From the NCBI RefSeq assembly GCF_022376445.1, contig NW_025955071.1, forward strand, positions 62,001 to 126,000: DNA of 64,000 nucleotides. The letters are read 5' to 3'. Origin of the DNA: Fomitopsis serialis (lineage: Eukaryota > Basidiomycota > Agaricomycetes > Polyporales > Fomitopsidaceae). The notes under the pieces were generated by a model, which worked only from the letters and a program-made list of their open reading frames with translations, did no database searches and was not told where the DNA came from. Made by a program: the position numbers and the translations under genes. Positions 1 to 12,490 of this stretch are shown here, in pieces (position 1 is the first letter of the stretch; every line of letters starts with the position of its first letter).

Positions 1-267
1 TTTGCTCAAACACCGGCTCTTTCGCCTGTCACCGTCGACTTTGAACGGGCTCGCGACGGAGCACTCATACGATACGCCGAGCCCTGCTTCGTCCGCGGAG
101 AACACGACGAGTATAACCTGTGCGCACCTCATCTGCTATTCAACACTGCGTTATGCAGGGCGAGGCTGATAGAAACGAGTCCGCAGATGCGAGAGAATGC
201 CGAACCAAGTTGTACCGACGGTTACTACGCACCACCAGGTTGGTTAGATCATGGTCCATATTTGTGA
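1..267 (+). CDS. 3' end of an unidentified gene (partial)
   Basis: Frame 1 is open from the first base of the window to a TGA at 265-267 (88 codons) and reads like ordinary coding sequence, with acidic, proline and aromatic residues well mixed. The protein ends in PPGWLDHGPYL. There is no start codon because the gene begins left of the window, and I see no intron in this last part. I do not recognise the family. An upstream exon running in from the left edge is the simplest explanation; a chance open frame is possible at this length, so confidence is moderate. Confidence 0.4.
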   Translation, partial: FAQTPALSPVTVDFERARDGALIRYAEPCFVRGEHDEYNLCAPHLLFNTALCRARLIETSPQMRENAEPSCTDGYYAPPGWLDHGPYL

Positions 268-1939
268 AACAAAGGCGAAGACATACGTACGACATCTTAC
301 TAACGAAGGCTTTCCCAATTTGCGTCGGACCGACTCTATGTAAGGTAACCACTTCGTTGGTAGCACAGAGATGGTCTCGGAGCCAAAGCATCAAATGGGC
401 GCACACACCTGTGCGAAGTATTTAGTTCCACCGCGGACTAGTTTCAAAATTCAGTGATCGTCGCTCGTTCGCCTCCTCCAACACTTACCAACATGATAGT
501 AACCCCAAGAAGCCAGCTCGTTAGCTCAGTTTCGAGACGGACGGCGTATTGACGCTCCACCGCCGTGTGCGCGAGTGATGCGCCCGAGGACGAGCAGCCC
601 CAAATCGGGCGGATGGAGCGTTGTTCGGCACACACGTCTCCCAAATAGGCAACAACTCCAGTGCTTCGTGCTTCGCAGGCGTAGCGGAGCGTGCGGGAGG
701 TGGCACGGCGCGAAGCGACGGCTGCACGGGCGCTGATGCGGCGAAGGGGATCGGTGGTCGAGAAGCATGTTCGCGGAATGGCGGCTGGGCCGATCGCCAG
801 CGGCCGTAAGATCGATTCGGAACTCGCGTGGCTCAGTGTCCTCGGGCGCTGACCTGGTCCGTGCTGCATGTCAGCGCGATGTTTCTTTGGTCTGTCAGTA
901 AGGGAAGTCGTGCGCGGTCGATGAGGCGTGGTGCCCGTGCGCCTTCTCTGCGCGAAGATCAGCTCTGAGTGAGCATTACGACATGGTAACATTGAAGGAA
1001 CGGGACTAGTACGGAACTGTCAAAGACAAGTGTAAGATGTTCTTTCGCGCCGTCCAGTTCGGAGACGTTATCTTCCCAGCAGGGATCCAGGTGACTATTG
1101 GGTATTAAACTTCACGCGTTCTCCGACGGCGGATGATGGACAATGGACGCCCATGCATTGGTTATGACAATTGTACTGGAGACGGGCCATCATTGTACTG
1201 CGAACTGTGTAAGGAGATAGGACCACGAGGATGGGTCAGAACCGCGCTATCGGAATTGCTGGCGTCGTCGAAGGCAGGAAAGAGCAAGGCACGCCCCTCA
1301 GGGATGGTACCGGCGGCATGAGCAGAGGAGGTCGGCCGGCAGGTCTTTGGGCTGTATCGATGTACGCCGAGGGTCGCATCACGTCCGCGCCCCCCTGTCT
1401 GCATTTGGGCAACCGCCTCTGCTATCCCCTTCCGGGTCGCGTAGCGGGGGACCAGCAGGCCCGGGACCGCAAGGAACGATCTCCGATCCAAGCCCGCGGC
1501 AAATGCCTCGCGGCCAGAACAGGCAAAGGTAAATTGCGCGCGGAACGCATGGCTACGCGGGTGATTGGATGATCGCGCGCCATCGCTCGCTCGCTGGCGC
1601 TGCCCGAGCGCGACGAACACGGAGCGCGGCGGGGGTGGCGGGTGGCGGGGCGGTGGCTGGGGTGGGCCGGATGAGAGCGGCGAGGTCTGTGCTCGTCCCA
1701 CCAGCGACCTGCGACTGGCGTCGAGACGAGGACCGCCAAGTGTCGAGTGGGACGGGTATGATTGCCCGCTGTGAGAGGGACGTGGGAGGCGCATATGACC
1801 ATGATGGCACGCGTCCGACTCTGGGCAAGCAGTGCAGCGGGCGCCTACACGCTCTTGTCGCGACAAGCCGGAATTATGGCTTCCGCGCTCTCGCCAGAAG
1901 TGATTTGATACAAGTACGGCTGGATCGTCCCCCGCCGGG
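268..1939. other. No supported gene; upstream region of the transcription factor gene
   Basis: GC-rich sequence with long open frames on both strands (for example 444-992 and 1162-2139 on the minus strand). These translate into arginine-, proline- and serine-rich text without domains or conserved texture. I regard them as shadows of a GC-rich promoter region. Nothing else is supported here. Confidence 0.5.
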
Positions 1940-2150
1940 GTCGTTCGCCTTGTTCTTCGCCTTTGGCTCTCCTCGTCCTCCTCCTCAGGCGGCCGTCTCT
2001 GTCTCGTGTGACGCACCCGGCTTTGCTCGCCGCCTCGAGTCTCCCCTGGATAGGGCTCCCTTCCACCGTGTACCTTCTTTTGGGCCCCGACCCTTGCCAC
2101 TTTCTCACCTTCTCCGTGCCCACCTTTGCCCTTTCGCATATTCTACTACA
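1940..2150 (+). promoter_or_regulatory. Pyrimidine-rich leader before the Zn2Cys6 gene
   Basis: A run of CT-rich tracts (around 1949-2000 and 2060-2130) ends about 10 nt before the ATG at 2162. CT boxes close to the transcription start are common in filamentous fungi. The presence of the tract is seen; its role is inferred. Confidence 0.35.
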
Positions 2151-2161
2151 CTATTTTTGTA

Positions 2162-4447
2162 ATGGCCGAGAAGCGGGCGTCCCTATCATCCACACCGGGT
2201 CCGAGCAACACCCTCCAGAGAGGTCCGTCTCCCCCGCATCCGTGGGCTATTTCCGATCCACTTACTCTCATGTCATCGTCCTGCCGCAGGTAAAGCATGT
2301 CTCCGCTGCCGGAAACGCAAGATGGTCAGTCGCCCCGCCCTTCCCCCCACACGTGCCGCTGACGCCCCAGGTAGCGCTGCGACGGCGCAAAGCCCGCATG
2401 CCAACAATGCGTCCGCGCAAAGAAAGGCGATGCCTGCGAGTACGACGACGGGAAGGGGAAGACGCGCACCCAGCTCATGCGAGAGCACATCGCTCGCCTC
2501 GAGCTTAGGGTCAAGGAGCTTGAGGGCCTCGAACACTCGTCTCCGTCCGTGACGCTGTTCGATCCTCACTCACAGACCCCGTATTACTCTGGGTCGTCCT
2601 CCTCCTCTAGCCACGGTTCCCCGGGCACCTATAGTCTTCCTACTTCGGCATCGCCGACGCCGTTTCAACCAGGTGAGCCGCCACTCGCGTCGCGCTGCTG
2701 CCCCCCTCGCTGACACCCGGGTCCGCGCTAGACGTAGAGTCAAGTTGGGAGACACAATGGGAGAACATGGCAGTGCGTGTGTGATCCTGTCTCACTGCTT
2801 GCGTTGTGTAATGTCCCCCTTAGGACTTCGCGGGACCTGTCAGCGAACCATACAATCCGTCAGACGAGCCACCACTCGAGCTTGCGCAGATGCTGTAAGT
2901 ACGATCATATCCGATGCGGTCTAGAGGGCTTACTCCCCATGGCACGTAGGTTGGAGATCTTCCTTCCCCACAGGCATCAGTGTGGTCTTGAACTGCATCC
3001 TGATCGTCTGCGAGAATCTCTGACTCTCCCCTCATCAGAGCGCCGGCATCCAGTCCTGATGAACGCGATCTACCTGTGGGCGTGTTACCTGTCGCGGCCA
3101 GGATCTCTTTGCGAGCATGAGCCCCATTACTTGTCGCGTGCGCTGTCGGCTATGACCGACGCGATCCAGTACCCATCCAAAGTGATCGACGTGATCCAGG
3201 CGTCCTGCATCCTGTCAGTGTACTACCTCTCGAACGGCCGCCTGTTCGAGGGCAGCTACCACTCGACCGTCGCGTCTTCGCTGGCAGTGCAGTTCGGTCT
3301 GCACCAGATTGATGTGGACGAGCGGACGCCGCTGTCGAGCGCGGAGGACTGGGACTCGACGTTCAGACTTGAGCCTGCGAAGGACACGATTGAGCGCGGA
3401 GAGCGAATACTGACGTTCTGGCAAGTGTACAACCTGGACCGGTGCTGGTCCGTGGCGCTCCAACGGCCGTCGACCATCCCGGACAGCGATCACCCCTGGA
3501 CGTGTATCAGCACACCGTGGCCACAGAGTATGGACGAGTATGCATGTGTATGTGATGATGCGTAACTTATGCCCCGTAGGAATAGTGTATTAATCTGTTT
3601 AATTGGGTAGGGAGACATTGACGTGGGCAACGCGAGCCCGACCGTGCAAGGCTTTTTCATGCACCAAGCTCAGACGTCGAACATGGTCAGTGGCTTCTCG
3701 ACTGCAGCTCTCCGCGCGAAAGCGTCCGCACTCTTCGAGGCTGCCAACCGGCTGTCGTCAAGCTGGAGCTCACGTACGTCCTGCTTTCCTCGCCCGTGAG
3801 GCGTCGCTCATCCGTCGTTTGCCAGAAGTGCCCTCCTCCAACGCGTTCATGGACAACTTCCGCGTCCTCGAGCACACCATCACGCGCTTCGCGTCGACGC
3901 TGCTGCCCCTGCATCAGCTCGGCGCGGCGCTGCCCGAGGACAAGTACACGCTCATCATGGTCCACAGCCTGGCGCACGCCGCGATGGTCCGTCTGCACTT
4001 CCCGTTCATGGAGAACGACGCCATCTCGCGCGAGAAGTGTCTGCGCTCCGCGCGGGGCATGATCCTCGTCTCTAAGCACATCGTCGACATGGACTTCGAG
4101 TTCCTGGACCCCCTGATCGGTGTACGTCACATCATTGCTCTCGTAATCGTCCCGGGTTCTCGCTGATTAGCGCGCTCGTATCTGTCAGCCCTGTTGGTCT
4201 TCGGCAGCGAAGGTGCTCGAGTCAGAGCTGCTTCGCCTTCAGTCTTCGTGGCCGCCGATGAACTCGCTGGAGATCCAGGGCGAGCTGGGCGCCGTCCTCT
4301 TTGTCATGACGAAGCTCAGCGCACGGTTCCCGCTTTTAAGTGGGTTTTCCGCCTATCGTCGTGGTGTTGCATGTGTGACTGATCATCAGCGGTGGAGTTG
4401 TAGGCTACCAGGCCGCGAAAATCCAGAACTTCCTCGAGTCAAAATAG
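2162..4447 (+). CDS. Zn2Cys6 fungal transcription factor
   Basis: A nuclear DNA-binding regulator of the binuclear zinc cluster class. The protein starts MAEKRASLSSTPGPSNTLQR. After a first intron comes the cluster, split by a second intron: GKACLRCRKRKM then RCDGAKPACQQCVRAKKGDACEY, giving spacing C-x2-C-x6-C-x6-C-x2-C-x8-C. A basic linker and a short coiled coil (MREHIARLELRVKELEGLE) follow, as usual for dimerising members. A Ser-rich stretch leads to a 'fungal_trans' middle homology region around 3040-3530 (MNAIYLWACYLSRPGSL, VIDVIQASCILSVYYLSNGR, ILTFWQVYNLDRCWSVALQR). The C-terminal part lies at 3610-4447 and ends QAAKIQNFLESK. At least seven exons are needed. The ATG at 2162 is the first in frame after the CT-rich leader. 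The target genes cannot be read from the sequence, and no metabolic cluster is adjacent. Confidence 0.88.
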
Positions 4448-5467
4448 GTGTTTCCGCCTGACCGGACCCTCTACGACCAGTCGTTATCTGGTCTCTGAAC
4501 ACGCGCGGCCGTCTGCGGCCGCCGATTCAGCTACGTTATTTTTACGTTCTTGACGAACTTTCACGCTCCCTCGGACAGCTATCTGCTTTATGCGTTTCTT
4601 CACGCTCGAGCTCGGGGAGCTCACTGACACTCGCTACGAACTGTCGAACTTGCCTTCACGCCACTCGGACACTTCACGGACACGGACTCGCTTGGGCTGT
4701 TGTCACGGACTATACCAACGGACTTATTGATATCGGACTAAGCTACGGACTTGTTGCCACGGACTACATAATAACGGACACGGACACGGACACGCACTGT
4801 ACTTTTATTCATCGTCGCATATCCTAAGTAGTGCAGAATATTGACAAGGACTACTGTAGAACTAGACGATACTATCACTTGGACCCGAGGTTGTGTTCTG
4901 GTCTAATGTAGTACATCGAAAGCGAAGCAAATCGTACTAAAACCCCGTCTCCTGTGATTTAGGCTTCGTCTCTTGGTTTCCACATGCTCAAGGCTCTATG
5001 CTTTGACAGGGAACTCCTCCAATGCGGTATCAAATAATAGAGGTTCAACGTTACACCGGCTCGGGCTCAAACATGACAGAAGACGATCAACGGTCGTTAA
5101 ATGCAGATAGTTGTGTGTGTTTCTGATATATTATGCCACTAGTCTCTGGAAGCCACAGCTGTACATGTCTCGTATTTATCGTCTCTCGAAACTGTCGGTC
5201 TACTGACAATACCCCAGACCAACGACCCTTCCGGATCAAAAGCCCAAGCTCGACAAGCGTCGACGCCAGCTTCGCGGTGGCACGAAAGGCAATCGGCGAT
5301 CACTGATGTGACGACGTGGATCAGACGAGACATGAAGAAGGCATGTGCAGTGTCGATCGGTATGCGCGAACCCAGCGGGCAGTAGTTCCGAGCTGCGAGA
5401 AAGGTGGGGGTGCAGTACATTAGCGGTGCTTCGCGTCGGTGGCCTTGGAGCGAGGAGCACAGGGATG
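4448..5467. other. Intergenic, convergent 3' ends
   Basis: This space lies between the transcription factor and the minus-strand OB-fold gene, so both genes end here. It contains the CGGAC repeat listed separately. No coding frame with plausible composition was found. Confidence 0.5.
4672..4795. repeat. Degenerate (A)CGGAC(T/A) short repeat
   Basis: CGGAC occurs about ten times in about 120 bp, first spaced (CACGGACTATA, CAACGGACTTAT, TATCGGACTAAG, TACGGACTTGTT, CACGGACTACAT) and then as tight ACGGAC tandem copies at the end. It lies 230 bp downstream of the transcription factor stop, probably in its 3' untranslated or flanking sequence. Confidence 0.6.
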
Positions 5468-6620
5468 CTATGGCTGGCTCGTGAGACCGGCCATGTCTTC
5501 GAACCACTCCACCACGGCGGCGACTTTGCGCACGGAGGCGTCGCTGAATCCTAGCCTGAGGTCCGGCCGGAAACGTTTGTCGCCTGGCATGAGGGGCATG
5601 GTGCGGTAGCATATTTCCAACCGAGACTTGACATTGGCGGAGGCGGTGAGTGTCACCGGGGCCGCATTACCAGAAACCTTGTCGGTGGTGGGGTCACTGA
5701 TCCCCCAGGACGCGAGGACATCTGGTGCACATGGAGGCTTCAATACATGGGGACATTGAGCGCACGCATGAAACTCACTCTCGAGCAGGACGATGTCTCC
5801 GCGTTTGACGCCAGCAGCTGTGTCTGCACCGCCCCACGTTTCAGCGGTCTCTCTCCACGCCGTGACCTTACAAACGCATCCTTCTTCGTCACCCAGAATG
5901 AGCTTGAGCAGGGACACCTCCTTGCCGGCCTCAGCTCCCTTCTTTATGCGGATAGTGTCCGGACCCTCGACTTCAAGCACTGCTGCCAGGATAGTGACCT
6001 TTCGCGATCCTTTTCGTCCTGTGTTCCCCGCTCGGCCAATGTCTGCTTGTGCATGTGCCGCCAACTGTGACAGGGTCGTCAAAGTGTGGATGCTGAAGTG
6101 GAACTCCGGAAACCGCCCGACGGAGGATGCGTCCGAGTACTCAAACGAGCCAGACGCACGAGTGTCTTGCGTCTCGAGCATAGAGCGAACTCGCGATATG
6201 CTGGCGGTCGGTCGCAGAAACGTTAGAGCTGTTTTTGACAGATTTTGTGTCTTCGTCGTCTCGAGGACGGTAAGGGGCCAAGTTATGGCAGCTGTGTCAT
6301 CTGCGGCCGAGCGTCGCTGCGGTGAGATCGATGACATGACCATGCGGTATAGCGGCAGTACCTGGAGGAGCTACAGGACTCGTTTGCAGATTCTGTGCGA
6401 CGTTCATTACGCTCAGGTAGTGGCTCTCGTCGTCGTCATCTTGAAAAATGATGTTTTCATACAACGCCGATATTCTCCTGCTTGCGGCCTCAATGGTGTC
6501 GGGAAGTAGGGTTATGTTCCGTTGGCTGATCGACGACACAGTCTGCCAGTAGTACGCCTCTTTGTCTTCCTTGATTTCCCTGGCCAGAGGTGCCCCCAGG
6601 AACACTCTATGCGACTTCAT
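5468..6620 (-). CDS. OB-fold protein, shieldin complex subunit 2-like
   Basis: The proposed model has two exons: 6411-6620 and 5468-6370, joined in phase 0 across a very short 40-nt intron (6371-6410), giving about 370 residues. The start MKSHRVFLGAPLAREI is followed by an acidic stretch (IFQDDDDESHYLS). The second exon carries what looks like an OB-fold barrel (KVTILAAVLEVEGPDTIRI, VSLLKLILGDEEGCVCKVTA, GVKRGDIVLLESEF) with a Cys-rich turn (HACAQCPHV). Fungal proteins with this layout are annotated as carrying the first OB domain of SHLD2, a single-strand DNA-binding factor in double-strand break repair; that name is from memory of the family, not a search. The gene is convergent with the transcription factor. 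Main uncertainty: the intron length and the family name. Confidence 0.6.
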
Positions 6621-7850
6621 TGAGATGAAGGAGTTGGCTGGAATGATATTATTGTGATTAGTACATGCGCTCCCATGTCAAAAACATTGCAAAGGGAATC
6701 ATCGGCACCACAGCTCTGACCGCAAGCTGAAGGACGTGCGGATTTTGATGAGACGTGTATAAGTCAGTCATGAACAAGTCAAGTGCACAGACATGTACAG
6801 AGGCCGTTGTACCGTTGTAGCACTGGGAGACAAGAATACTTGCATTCCAGTCAGATAATTTCACCACAGTCTCCCTGCGACTCCTCAAGGCCTCAAGCTC
6901 AAGGTTCAACAAATGCATGTGCTGTGGCGAGAGCAGTCTCAGACTTGAGTGAGAGAAGTCCCCGACTCCGACCGGAGGGAGAGGAGGGCTTTGTCCACCC
7001 TAACTTGAGACGATGCCGGCGATGCCGCTCCCTCCGTGGGAAACACGTGACTTGCAACTCCCATAAACGGTATCGCAGCAATGCCCGAGTGTCCTACGAG
7101 GCAGCTCGAGGCAGTTGGATCCTTCCGTGCATCTGGCTGTGTCTGGACGCCTGGATCTCTGACCATCAAACGACTCCTCCCAAATGCAGGAGAGTTTCTC
7201 TCATTTTTGATAGCCTGCACTTACAGACTTATGTACTGTGATACATAAGTACTGAGTACTGAGTCGTGGAAGCCCGAGACGCCCGGGCGGCGAAGCCACC
7301 GCGGGCGTGAGGGCTTCCAGTTGAGTCTCCATACCACTCCGATGGTACAATATTACAATACATACATAATATACTCTGGTGCCGCTGTGGCAGGCTGAGT
7401 AGCTGTGTTCCATACAGGAGTCGGGGATCGGCGCTTGCGCCGCTACGATTATGTAGAAAGGCGCTTGCTGAGTACTTGAGTTCGTTGTCACGTGTGATGT
7501 ACTGGTTCGTGCTGCTTCGAGCCCGATCGCGAGCGCGTCTCGGATGCTCCTCAGCCGCCGACAGGCCAACACAGTACATTGCTCCGACTCGCCGCTCATG
7601 ACCAGTGTGCTGACTTCGTCGTCTACCTCCCTCGACTGATAGCTCTTAGACTGCGACGAGGTCTTTGGGATTTTCGATCCAACTGTCGTCGTCGACGCGT
7701 CAAACAGTTGTATTCGATCGTGGTCACGGTGGCATACGTGTAGTAAGGCTTTGACGGTGAGTTACCTTGGTGCTCAGATCTCATAGCCCGCTACGACTGA
7801 GCCATACTTTTTCTGTACCACAGGATCTGGTCTAAAATTGTGTATTCACC
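6621..7850. other. Intergenic, divergent promoters; one weak ORF and a stem-loop
   Basis: The space lies between the divergent OB-fold and transporter genes. A minus-strand open frame at 6658-6918 (starting MHLLNLELEALRSRRETVV) has coding-like texture and a hydrophobic end (VVPMIPFAMFLTW). It could not be joined in phase to neighbouring frames, so it is not called as a gene. A strong hairpin lies at 7268-7318. Confidence 0.4.
7268..7318. other. GC-rich stem-loop
   Basis: The arms GGAAGCCC (7268-7275) and GGGCTTCC (7311-7318) are perfect inverted repeats, and CGCCCG / GCGGGCG can extend the stem inside. It lies about 530 bp upstream of the transporter start. Function unknown. Confidence 0.5.
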
Positions 7851-10800
7851 ATGTCTCGCAGCGTAGACGATCTGAGACCTGCTGCGATGGACATCCCGGG
7901 CGCACGTCACGCACAGGAATTGGCCGACCAGCTGCACATCATCGTAGGATCTCCCGAGCAGGTTGACGACGGCAACCTACGTTCCCGGCAAATGCGCAGT
8001 CCTCCGTCGCTTGATATTCCTCCAAGACCTAGCATTTTACGCAATATCTCAACTGCAACCCTCCCACCTACACGAGGGTCGGGTACGCACTCTCGTATTC
8101 ACGACCTTCACTCTGGTGCTAGCTCTGGCTCTACCCTAAATCACTTCCAATCACGAGAATGGAGCGTCTTTGGCGAGTTGTTCGACGCGAAGGATCGGCT
8201 GAGGACGCCTGCCCCACACAGCACAGAAGTTCGCTTGAGGAATCATAAGAGACGCCATACCACGAACCCGACTGCTCCTTATCCTCCGTCGCAAGATCGA
8301 GAATGCCCTTCCGACACGGTGCAATCGCCAGTAGAAGATCCTAATCTCACAGAACCTTCAACAGAAAGTTCGGAAGAGGAATTGCTGTTTCATGGCAGTA
8401 ATTCACGACCCAACGCTCCCTCCCTGACAGTGAACAGTACTTCTCACTCCTCGTCGACGCGCCCGCGGTGGCGTTGGCCATCCCTTTCTGCGCTGCCACC
8501 TCTCTCGCCTCTCCAACGCAACATCCTCAAATGTTCTGTAGCTTACTTCGTGGCGTCTCTCTTCACGTTTTCGCCATATCTTTCGGGTTTCATTGCCGAC
8601 CTCACCAATTATGGCCCTGGCGAGTCCTTTCCCGCACCTTCTGGCCATATGGTCGCTACAGTGTAGGTCGTATGAGCCATGTATTCGGTGGATTCCCTGA
8701 CACTGGATTGGGCAGTGCCGTTTACTATAACCCCGCAAAGACACTGGGCGGCATGATCGAAGCAGATATGTACTGCATGATGGGACTTTTGTTCGCAGCG
8801 TTCGTATCCCTGAGCAGCATGACCATGTTTTGGTTCTTCGAGGTCAGAGCCGGCTGGGAGTGGCTGGCAGATGCCCTAGTGATCTTGTGGATTGGGACTG
8901 GAATGTCTCTTGTTGCCTGGACGAAACTATGGATGGCGAAGCCAACTTTCAACACCGGTTCGTTAGCCTTGATTCTTTACGCGTTCACTCACCAATTCTA
9001 CTTACAGCATGCAGTATGACCGCCATTATTCTCTTCGTGGTGTGAGTGTCCCGGTGCATCGTCCATACGCGATTTCTAACGATGTCCCAAGAGTGATCAA
9101 GGAAGGTGGCCTTCAGACCCTTCTCCAAGTCTCCTTCATCATCTTGTGTGGAGCGACAGTCTCAAATCTCGTCTGCATGCTTCTCTGGCCTCAACGGGCT
9201 ACTAAGAATCTGCAGAAAGCGATGACTCAGACGCTGCAGTCATTCTCCACCCTGCTGGAGATGCTCACGGACACGTTCCTCCTCGAGGATTCGCTACAGA
9301 ACCTCACTGGCGACAAGCTGCGAAAGGCTGCGGAGAGCCACCAGGCGAGTTTCACGAGTCTGAAGAAGCATTTCGACGAGGCGCAGTCGGAGTGGCTCAT
9401 CGGCGGCCCCAAGAAACCTCGCGGAGACAAGACGGACAACCTGCGTGAGAGCTCCGGCCAGGCGTACCAGGACGCGATCGGATGTCTCAACCGACTCGGC
9501 CAGCATCTGAACGGCCTGCGGAGTGGCACGACCCTCCAGTACGAGCTGATCAAAGCGGAGAAGGACGGGAAGCTCGTGTTGAGGAACCGGTATCCCAATA
9601 CGTCTGGCGGTACAATGCCCACGGGGGCTGCATCGGACTCGTCGGCGACCATCCGAGAGGACGAGGATGCGGCTATGTTGCAGGCTGCTGCTTCCATGTT
9701 TGGAGATCTCATTGACGACCTCGGTCCCCCGTTGAAGGCGCTCTCTGTACGTCTCTGATCACGTCCACTTTTGCGTGTCGTCTTGACTTGCAACACTCCC
9801 AGACAGCTTGCATAACGACGCTTAAGAGGCTAAAAGACGGATTTACCGCGCGTAAAGATCCCGTAAACCGTATGACCTCCGCGGAGTTCCAACAGCTTGC
9901 GGATGCTGTTCGAAGGGCTCTCTTTACATTCGAGAGCACGTCCAACCACGCCGTGGTTCGGATGTACAGACGCCAGCAGAACATGTCTGGTACACAGTCT
10001 CGGGACTCATACGGCTCGGCGCTTTACGAGAACCATGTCCTGATGGACAATGATGGCGAGAGTGTCTTCCTGGTATATTTGTGAGTGCTTTGCTGCAATT
10101 GGGACCGGTTCGTCTCCGGGTTCTGATGCCGACGCACGATAGCTTCATTTTCACCCTGCAAGAATTCTCGAAGGAGCTCATCGCTCTCGTCGATGCACTG
10201 GAAAGACTATATGCGGCGGAACATGAACGTGCCAGCCCGCGTATGAAGTGGAAGTGGCTGCGAGATGCTATTAGTATATCTGGCCCGCGGCGTGCCTCTC
10301 AGAACAAACGCAATGAAAGGAGCTTTAGCAAGCGATTCTGTACGTGATAAAATTTGACCTTCATTGCTGTCGGCCTTACTTCTGCACAGCTGTATATTTC
10401 AATCCAGGTCCACGACGCGATCCTGTAGCGTTCCCGAAGATCCGACCCCATGCCCCGAATACTATGCAGACCCCTGCACGATCAAATTTGTCACTGATTG
10501 GTCGGTTGAAGCAATCGCTGTGGGCGATCGGCGCACGGTTAAGGGAACCTGACATCAAGTATGCTTTCAAGGCCGGAATGGCTACCGCGATGCTTGCCGC
10601 CCCTGCCTTTTTCGACTCTACACGGCCACTATTCTTGCATTATCGCGGAGAATGGGCCCTAATCTCGGTAGGTCTTGCCCCCCAACCAGGTTAGCACTCG
10701 CCCTCATAACCCACCACCAGTTCTTCGTCGTCATATCCCCAACCATTGGAGCAGTGAGTCTACCTCTCAATCGATGCGCGCTACATAATATATGCTAAAA

Positions 10801-12293
10801 TCACAAGACAAATTTCATGGGAGTGCACCGAGTGCTAGGCACGCTGTAAGTCAATGGCAACTCCAGTACCAATTGACAGAGTTGACACGACCTGCGATCT
10901 AGCTTCGGCGCAACAACTGCAGCTGGCATCTGGACGCTTTTCCCGGAGAATCCCTACGCCCTCTCGATCTTCGGATTCTTCTTCTCCATCCCTTGCTTCT
11001 ACTACATCGTAGCCAAGCCACAATATGCGACATCGTCCAGGTTTGTGTTGCTGACGTACAACCTGACGTGTTTGTATTGGTACGATATCTTCATCACTGA
11101 TCGCTATTGCGGCATTTGACTCTGTCGACCTCCAGCTACAACTTGCGGCGGAAGGATGTTGATGTCCTCGAAATTGCTTACCATCGCGCAGTCGCCGTCA
11201 CAATCGGAGTCATCTGGGCAGCCATTGTATCGCGTTACTGGTGGCCGACGGAGGCACGACGCGCTCTGGGTAAAGCTCTTGGAGAGTGAGTAGCACGACA
11301 CCCGCCTTTCTCCCTATTCTCATGCTGACTGTTCGACCAGGTTCTGCCTCAATATGGGATGGTTATACACCCGTTTGGTCGCCTTTAACTCGTTTGCCGA
11401 TGCCGACTTGCGAGCAATGCAGGATGATGCCGACGATGAATCTGAATCATCGCCTTTCATGCCGCAGTCGCGAAACGCACATCTTACCAACTCCATTCAT
11501 CACTTCATGGCCATGTGGGTAGCGCAGTATTGCATATCCATACCACAAGATCCTGACTGACTGTCGATACTTAGGGAGCTGCATCTGCAGATCAAGCTGA
11601 TTGAAATCCAAGGCTTGCTGGCTCAGACGCAACACGAGCCTCGTTGGAAGGGTCCATTCCCGGTCACCTTGTATCGGTCAATCTTGACAAGTCTACAGAA
11701 AATATTGGATCAATTACACAGTATGCGGTGTGTGACGGCGCGGGAGGAATGGTAAGTGCATCTTGACAGATCATCGGTCAACTCGACAACTGACGTTGAA
11801 TCTAGGCATACGGTGCATACCACATCGCGACGTTATTGATATAGCTACTTACGTGTGTACACAGACCGTCCGTCGCGACTTCATCTTGCCCGTGAACAGG
11901 GAACGACGCGAGATGGTTGGGAATATTATTCTCTATTTCTCGACCCTATCCGCTGCGTTTGCCTTGAAATCGCCCCTTCCTCCGTATCTGCCTCCCGCCG
12001 AGGAGGCGCGACTACGTCTGGTCAGTCAGCATCGTTGTCCTGTGGAAAGAGGCGAGCTGATGACCAAATAAATGCAGGTCGATGCGATCAGGAAGCTCGA
12101 CGTTGTCCGCAATCGAGACGTACGGGGGTCGAGGCAGCTCCTCTTCTTCGCCTACGCGCTCACCATGAAAGGCGTCATACAAGAGCTCAACTTCCTCGGG
12201 CATACCCTGCAAGATGTCTTCGGTGTAATCGGACAGTCGCGGGAAGAGTTCGAAGCTTTGTTCAACGTCATCGATGCGCCCAGCGACGTCTAA
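7851..12293 (+). CDS. ArAE/FUSC-type membrane protein with DUF2421 (BRE4-like)
   Basis: A long multi-exon gene for a polytopic membrane protein of the family called putative ER transporter 6TM / aromatic acid exporter, which includes yeast Bre4 (brefeldin A sensitivity). Exon 1 (7851-8665) gives about 220 Ser/Pro-rich residues and the first membrane segment (ILKCSVAYFVASLFTFSPYL). Further segments follow: MYCMMGLLFAAFVSLSSMTM, WLADALVILWIGTGMSLVAW, MTAIILFVV and LLQVSFIILCGATVSNLVCM. Then comes a long amphipathic soluble part (9200-10330). A second membrane block lies at 10570-11290 (IFGFFFSIPCFYYIV, VAVTIGVIWAAIVSRYWWP). The C-terminal DUF2421-like part ends ALTMKGVIQELNFLGHTLQD...DAPSDV. 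The start MSRSVDDLRP is the first ATG after the promoter. Substrate unknown; membrane efflux is family inference. Confidence 0.8.
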
Positions 12294-12490
12294 CATGTTT
12301 ACTGCTGCGTCGTACTGATTCCAACCGATGGATTACTTACGGGGCTTTCTTGGTCCACTGTATATTCTCATAGACGTAACTCATAGCATATATGGATAGA
12401 CTTAGGATCGGATCCAATGGCACGGCTCGATAGGACAGGTCACTGCAATACTATCGGCGAACCTCGCAAGGTATGGGAGTACAACAGATA

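Noticed and set aside
1162..2139. Minus-strand open frame of 325 codons
   Set aside because: Antisense to the CT-rich promoter of the Zn2Cys6 gene; Arg/Pro/Ser-rich text with no domain, typical of GC-rich shadows.
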